Assembly: GCA_021784255.1 (NCBI GenBank)
Contig: JAJXSZ010000124.1
Span: forward strand, 1 to 8,497
DNA from: Pseudomonadota bacterium
GTDB lineage: Bacteria > Pseudomonadota > Alphaproteobacteria > Acetobacterales > Acetobacteraceae
Length of the DNA: 8,497 nucleotides
Reading direction: 5' to 3'
Of the stretch, positions 7,151-8,497 are shown piece after piece. The notes under the pieces were generated by a model. That model did no database searches, had not been told where the DNA came from, and saw only the letters and a list, made by a program, of their open reading frames with translations. Both the position numbers and the translations under genes were made by a program. Every line of letters starts with the position of its first letter. The stretch's first letter is position 1.

Positions 7151-8362
7151 TCAGGCGGCGCGGGCCAGCCGCAACTCGCTCCAGATGGCGGCCAGCGCGT
7201 CGAGCAGATGGGCGACGTCCTGGTCGGTGTGGAGCGGGCAGGGGGTGACGCGCAGCCGCTCCGAGCCGCGGGCGACGGTCGGGTAGTTGATGGGCTGGAC
7301 GTAGATGCCGAACTCGTCGAGCAGGCGGTCGCTGATCTGCCGGCAGAGCACCGGGTCGCGCACCATCACCGGGACGATGTGGCTCGGATTGACCAGATGC
7401 GGGATGGCGCGCGCATCGAGCCCGGCGCGCACCTGCGCCACGCGCGCGTGCATCTGTTCGCGCTCGGCCGAGGAGGAGCGCAGGTGGCGGACCGAGGCGA
7501 CGGCGCCCGCGGCTACCGCAGGCGGCGGCGAGGAGGAGAAGATGAAGCCCGAGGCGAAGCTGCGCACGAAATCGCACATCGCCGCCGAGCCGGCGATATA
7601 GCCGCCCACCACCCCGAACGCCTTGGCCAGCGTCCCCTCGATCACGGTCAGGCGGTGCGCCACCCCGTCGCGCTCGGAGATGCCGCCGCCGTGCGGCCCG
7701 TACAGCCCCACCGCATGCACCTCGTCGAGATAGGTCATGGCCCCGTAGCGCTCGGCGACGTCGCAGATATCGGCGATCGGGGCCACATCCCCGTCCATCG
7801 AATAGACGCTCTCGAAGGCCACCAGCTTCGGCTGGCCGGCCGGCAGCGCGGCCAGCCGGCGCTCGAGGTCGGCGACGTCGTTATGCGCGAAGATCTGCCG
7901 CTCGGCGCGGCTGTGGCGGATGCCCTCGATCATCGAGGCGTGGTTGGCCGCGTCGGAAAGCACGGCGCAGCCCGGCAGCCGGGCTGCGAGCGTGCACAGC
8001 GTCGCCCAGTTGCTGGAATAGCCGGAGGTGAACAGCAGCGCCTCCTCCTTGCCATGCAGCCCCGCCAGCTCGCGCTCCAGGATCACGTGGTGGTGGTTGG
8101 TGCCGGAAATGTTGCGCGTCCCGCCGGAGCCGGCGCCACAGGCATCGATCGCCTGGTGCATCGCCGCCAGCACCGCCGGGTGCTGGCCCATGCCCAGATA
8201 GTCGTTCGAGCACCAGACCGTCACCTCGCGCGCGCCGCCGCGCGCGTGCAGCGCCGCCTTCGGAAACCGCCCCGCGCGCCGCTCGATGTCGATGAAGACG
8301 CGATACCGGCCCTCGCGCTTCAGACCGTCCAGCTCGCTCTGAAAGAAGGCTTCGTAGTCCAT
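7151..8362 (-). CDS. hemA: 5-aminolevulinate synthase
   Basis: PLP-dependent alpha-oxoamine synthase that condenses glycine with succinyl-CoA to 5-aminolevulinate, CoA and CO2. This is the first committed step of haem, bacteriochlorophyll and corrinoid synthesis in alphaproteobacteria, in the cytoplasm as a homodimer. The 403 residues match the family length end to end. Visible signatures: EGRYRVFIDIERR with Arg21, CSNDYLGMGQHP (51-62), GTRNISGT (81-88, Thr82 and Asn84 at the succinyl-CoA-binding positions), SDAANHASMIEGIRHS (136-151), AFESVYSMDGD, DEVHAVGLYG with Asp213 and His216 contacting the cofactor, GTLAKAFGVVGGY with Lys247 as the Schiff-base lysine, and INYPTVARGSERLR near the C-terminus. 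It starts at ATG 8362-8360 with GGAGGG 5 nt upstream. An FNR/FixK-type box lies about 85 bp upstream, so oxygen or redox control is likely. DUF169 and aldolase genes follow on the same strand. Confidence 0.97.
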   Translation of the reverse strand: MDYEAFFQSELDGLKREGRYRVFIDIERRAGRFPKAALHARGGAREVTVWCSNDYLGMGQHPAVLAAMHQAIDACGAGSGGTRNISGTNHHHVILERELAGLHGKEEALLFTSGYSSNWATLCTLAARLPGCAVLSDAANHASMIEGIRHSRAERQIFAHNDVADLERRLAALPAGQPKLVAFESVYSMDGDVAPIADICDVAERYGAMTYLDEVHAVGLYGPHGGGISERDGVAHRLTVIEGTLAKAFGVVGGYIAGSAAMCDFVRSFASGFIFSSSPPPAVAAGAVASVRHLRSSSAEREQMHARVAQVRAGLDARAIPHLVNPSHIVPVMVRDPVLCRQISDRLLDEFGIYVQPINYPTVARGSERLRVTPCPLHTDQDVAHLLDALAAIWSELRLARAA

Positions 8363-8367
8363 ACCAT

Positions 8368-8373
8368 CCCTCC
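8368..8373 (-). promoter_or_regulatory. Shine-Dalgarno of hemA
   Basis: The - strand reads GGAGGG 5 nt before ATG 8362-8360, a near-perfect ribosome binding site that fixes the start. An out-of-frame ATG at 8367-8365 lies between the two and is too close to the GGAGGG to compete well. Confidence 0.75.
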
Positions 8374-8386
8374 GTGGGGCGCCGCC

Positions 8387-8402
8387 GCGGTCGCACGACC
8401 GC
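8387..8402. repeat. Inverted repeat in the hemA leader
   Basis: GCGGTCG-CA-CGACCGC: perfect 7-bp arms around a 2-bp centre. It lies 24 bp upstream of the hemA ATG. If transcription starts near 8408, it falls just downstream of the start. It could be an operator overlapping the initial transcribed region. A 2-nt loop is too tight for RNA, so a folded leader would open the closing pair. No T-run follows, so it is not an intrinsic terminator. Confidence 0.55.
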
Positions 8403-8414
8403 TCCTTGCGGCGC

Positions 8415-8420
8415 GTTACC
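8415..8420 (-). promoter_or_regulatory. Possible -10 element of the hemA promoter
   Basis: The - strand reads GGTAAC, matching the TATAAT consensus at three positions, in one of the few AT-containing stretches here. It would place the transcription start near 8408 and the centre of the FNR-type box at about -40, close to the -41.5 of class II FNR/CRP promoters. The match is weak and depends mainly on this spacing. Confidence 0.3.
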
Positions 8421-8440
8421 TTTCCAGGGCAAGGCCCGAC

Positions 8441-8454
8441 TTGATGCAGGTCAA
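8441..8454 (-). promoter_or_regulatory. FNR/FixK/FnrL-type binding site upstream of hemA
   Basis: The + strand reads TTGATGCAGGTCAA (TTGAT-N4-GTCAA) and the - strand TTGACCTGCATCAA (TTGAC-N4-ATCAA). This keeps the full TTGA-N6-TCAA dyad of the FNR/FixK family. It is centred at 8447.5, about 85 bp upstream of the hemA ATG. Control of hemA by FNR-family regulators is established in other alphaproteobacteria, for example FnrL in Rhodobacter sphaeroides and FixK-type proteins in rhizobia. The position fits an activator site in front of the weak -10 near 8415-8420. Confidence 0.75.
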
Positions 8455-8467
8455 TAGCATAACGGCC

Positions 8468-8497
8468 GGGCCGGGGCAGGGGCCGGGGCCGGGGCCG
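8468..8497 (+). repeat. GGGGCC tandem run at the window edge
   Basis: Five consecutive G-runs separated by two bases: GGGCC, GGGGCA, then three GGGGCC units and a final G at the window end. The + strand fits the pattern of a potential G-quadruplex with 2-nt loops. It lies about 14 bp beyond the FNR-type box and may continue outside the window. It could also be the end of a neighbouring gene encoding Gly/Ala/Pro-rich sequence. Confidence 0.7.

Noticed and set aside
5431..7248. A 605-codon open frame on the + strand, antisense to the aldolase and DUF169 genes
   Set aside because: It crosses two genes with strong family signatures on the other strand and the repeat-bearing gap between them; its sequence is His/Arg-rich and motif-free.
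8441..8454. TTGACC on the - strand as a sigma-70 -35 box
   Set aside because: No reasonable -10 lies 16-18 bp downstream; that position reads TGCCCT. The symmetric TTGA-N6-TCAA is better explained as an FNR/FixK site.

Overview
The window is very GC-rich, uses C/G-ending codons throughout, and looks like chromosomal DNA of an alphaproteobacterium. The strongest taxonomic clue is a complete 5-aminolevulinate synthase of the C4 (Shemin) pathway with an FNR/FixK-type site in front of it. The glycosyltransferase architecture and extreme GC suggest Acetobacteraceae or another Rhodospirillales lineage. That placement is inference and cannot be proven from the window.

Left half (1-5384, + strand): the last 27 codons of an unidentified gene are followed by three co-directional genes. 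The first is a large multidomain glycosyltransferase: TPR-like helices, a small predicted beta domain, a GT2 (GT-A) domain and a GT4-like (GT-B) domain in one chain. The second is a 295-residue protein of unknown function whose C-terminal half resembles a ChW ('clostridial hydrophobic W') repeat. The third is a stand-alone GT4 glycosyltransferase with a 60-residue Ala/Pro/Lys/Arg tail. Spacing is 48, 74 and 12 bp, so an operon is likely. Together they look like part of a surface polysaccharide or protein-glycosylation locus. Acceptor and sugar donors cannot be read from the sequence. Both glycosyltransferases appear to start with TTG.

Right half (5329-8497, - strand): hemA, a DUF169 (COG2043) protein and a DHDPS/N-acetylneuraminate-lyase-family aldolase run leftwards in that order, with gaps of 49 and 66 bp. 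The hemA upstream region holds a 14-bp FNR/FixK-type palindrome, a weak -10-like element, a 16-bp inverted repeat in the presumed leader, and a GGGGCC tandem run at the window edge. The 66-bp gap before the aldolase is mostly three copies of an 11-bp repeat. The aldolase and the stand-alone glycosyltransferase converge and overlap by 56 bp.

There is no rRNA, tRNA, CRISPR array, transposase or prophage gene, and no gene-free stretch over 300 bp. The long antisense reading frames are GC-driven shadows. Nothing here amounts to a clear new defence or mobile system. The points most worth a second look are the FNR box on hemA, the hemA-DUF169-aldolase arrangement, the triplicated motif before the aldolase, and the ChW-like protein between two glycosyltransferases.
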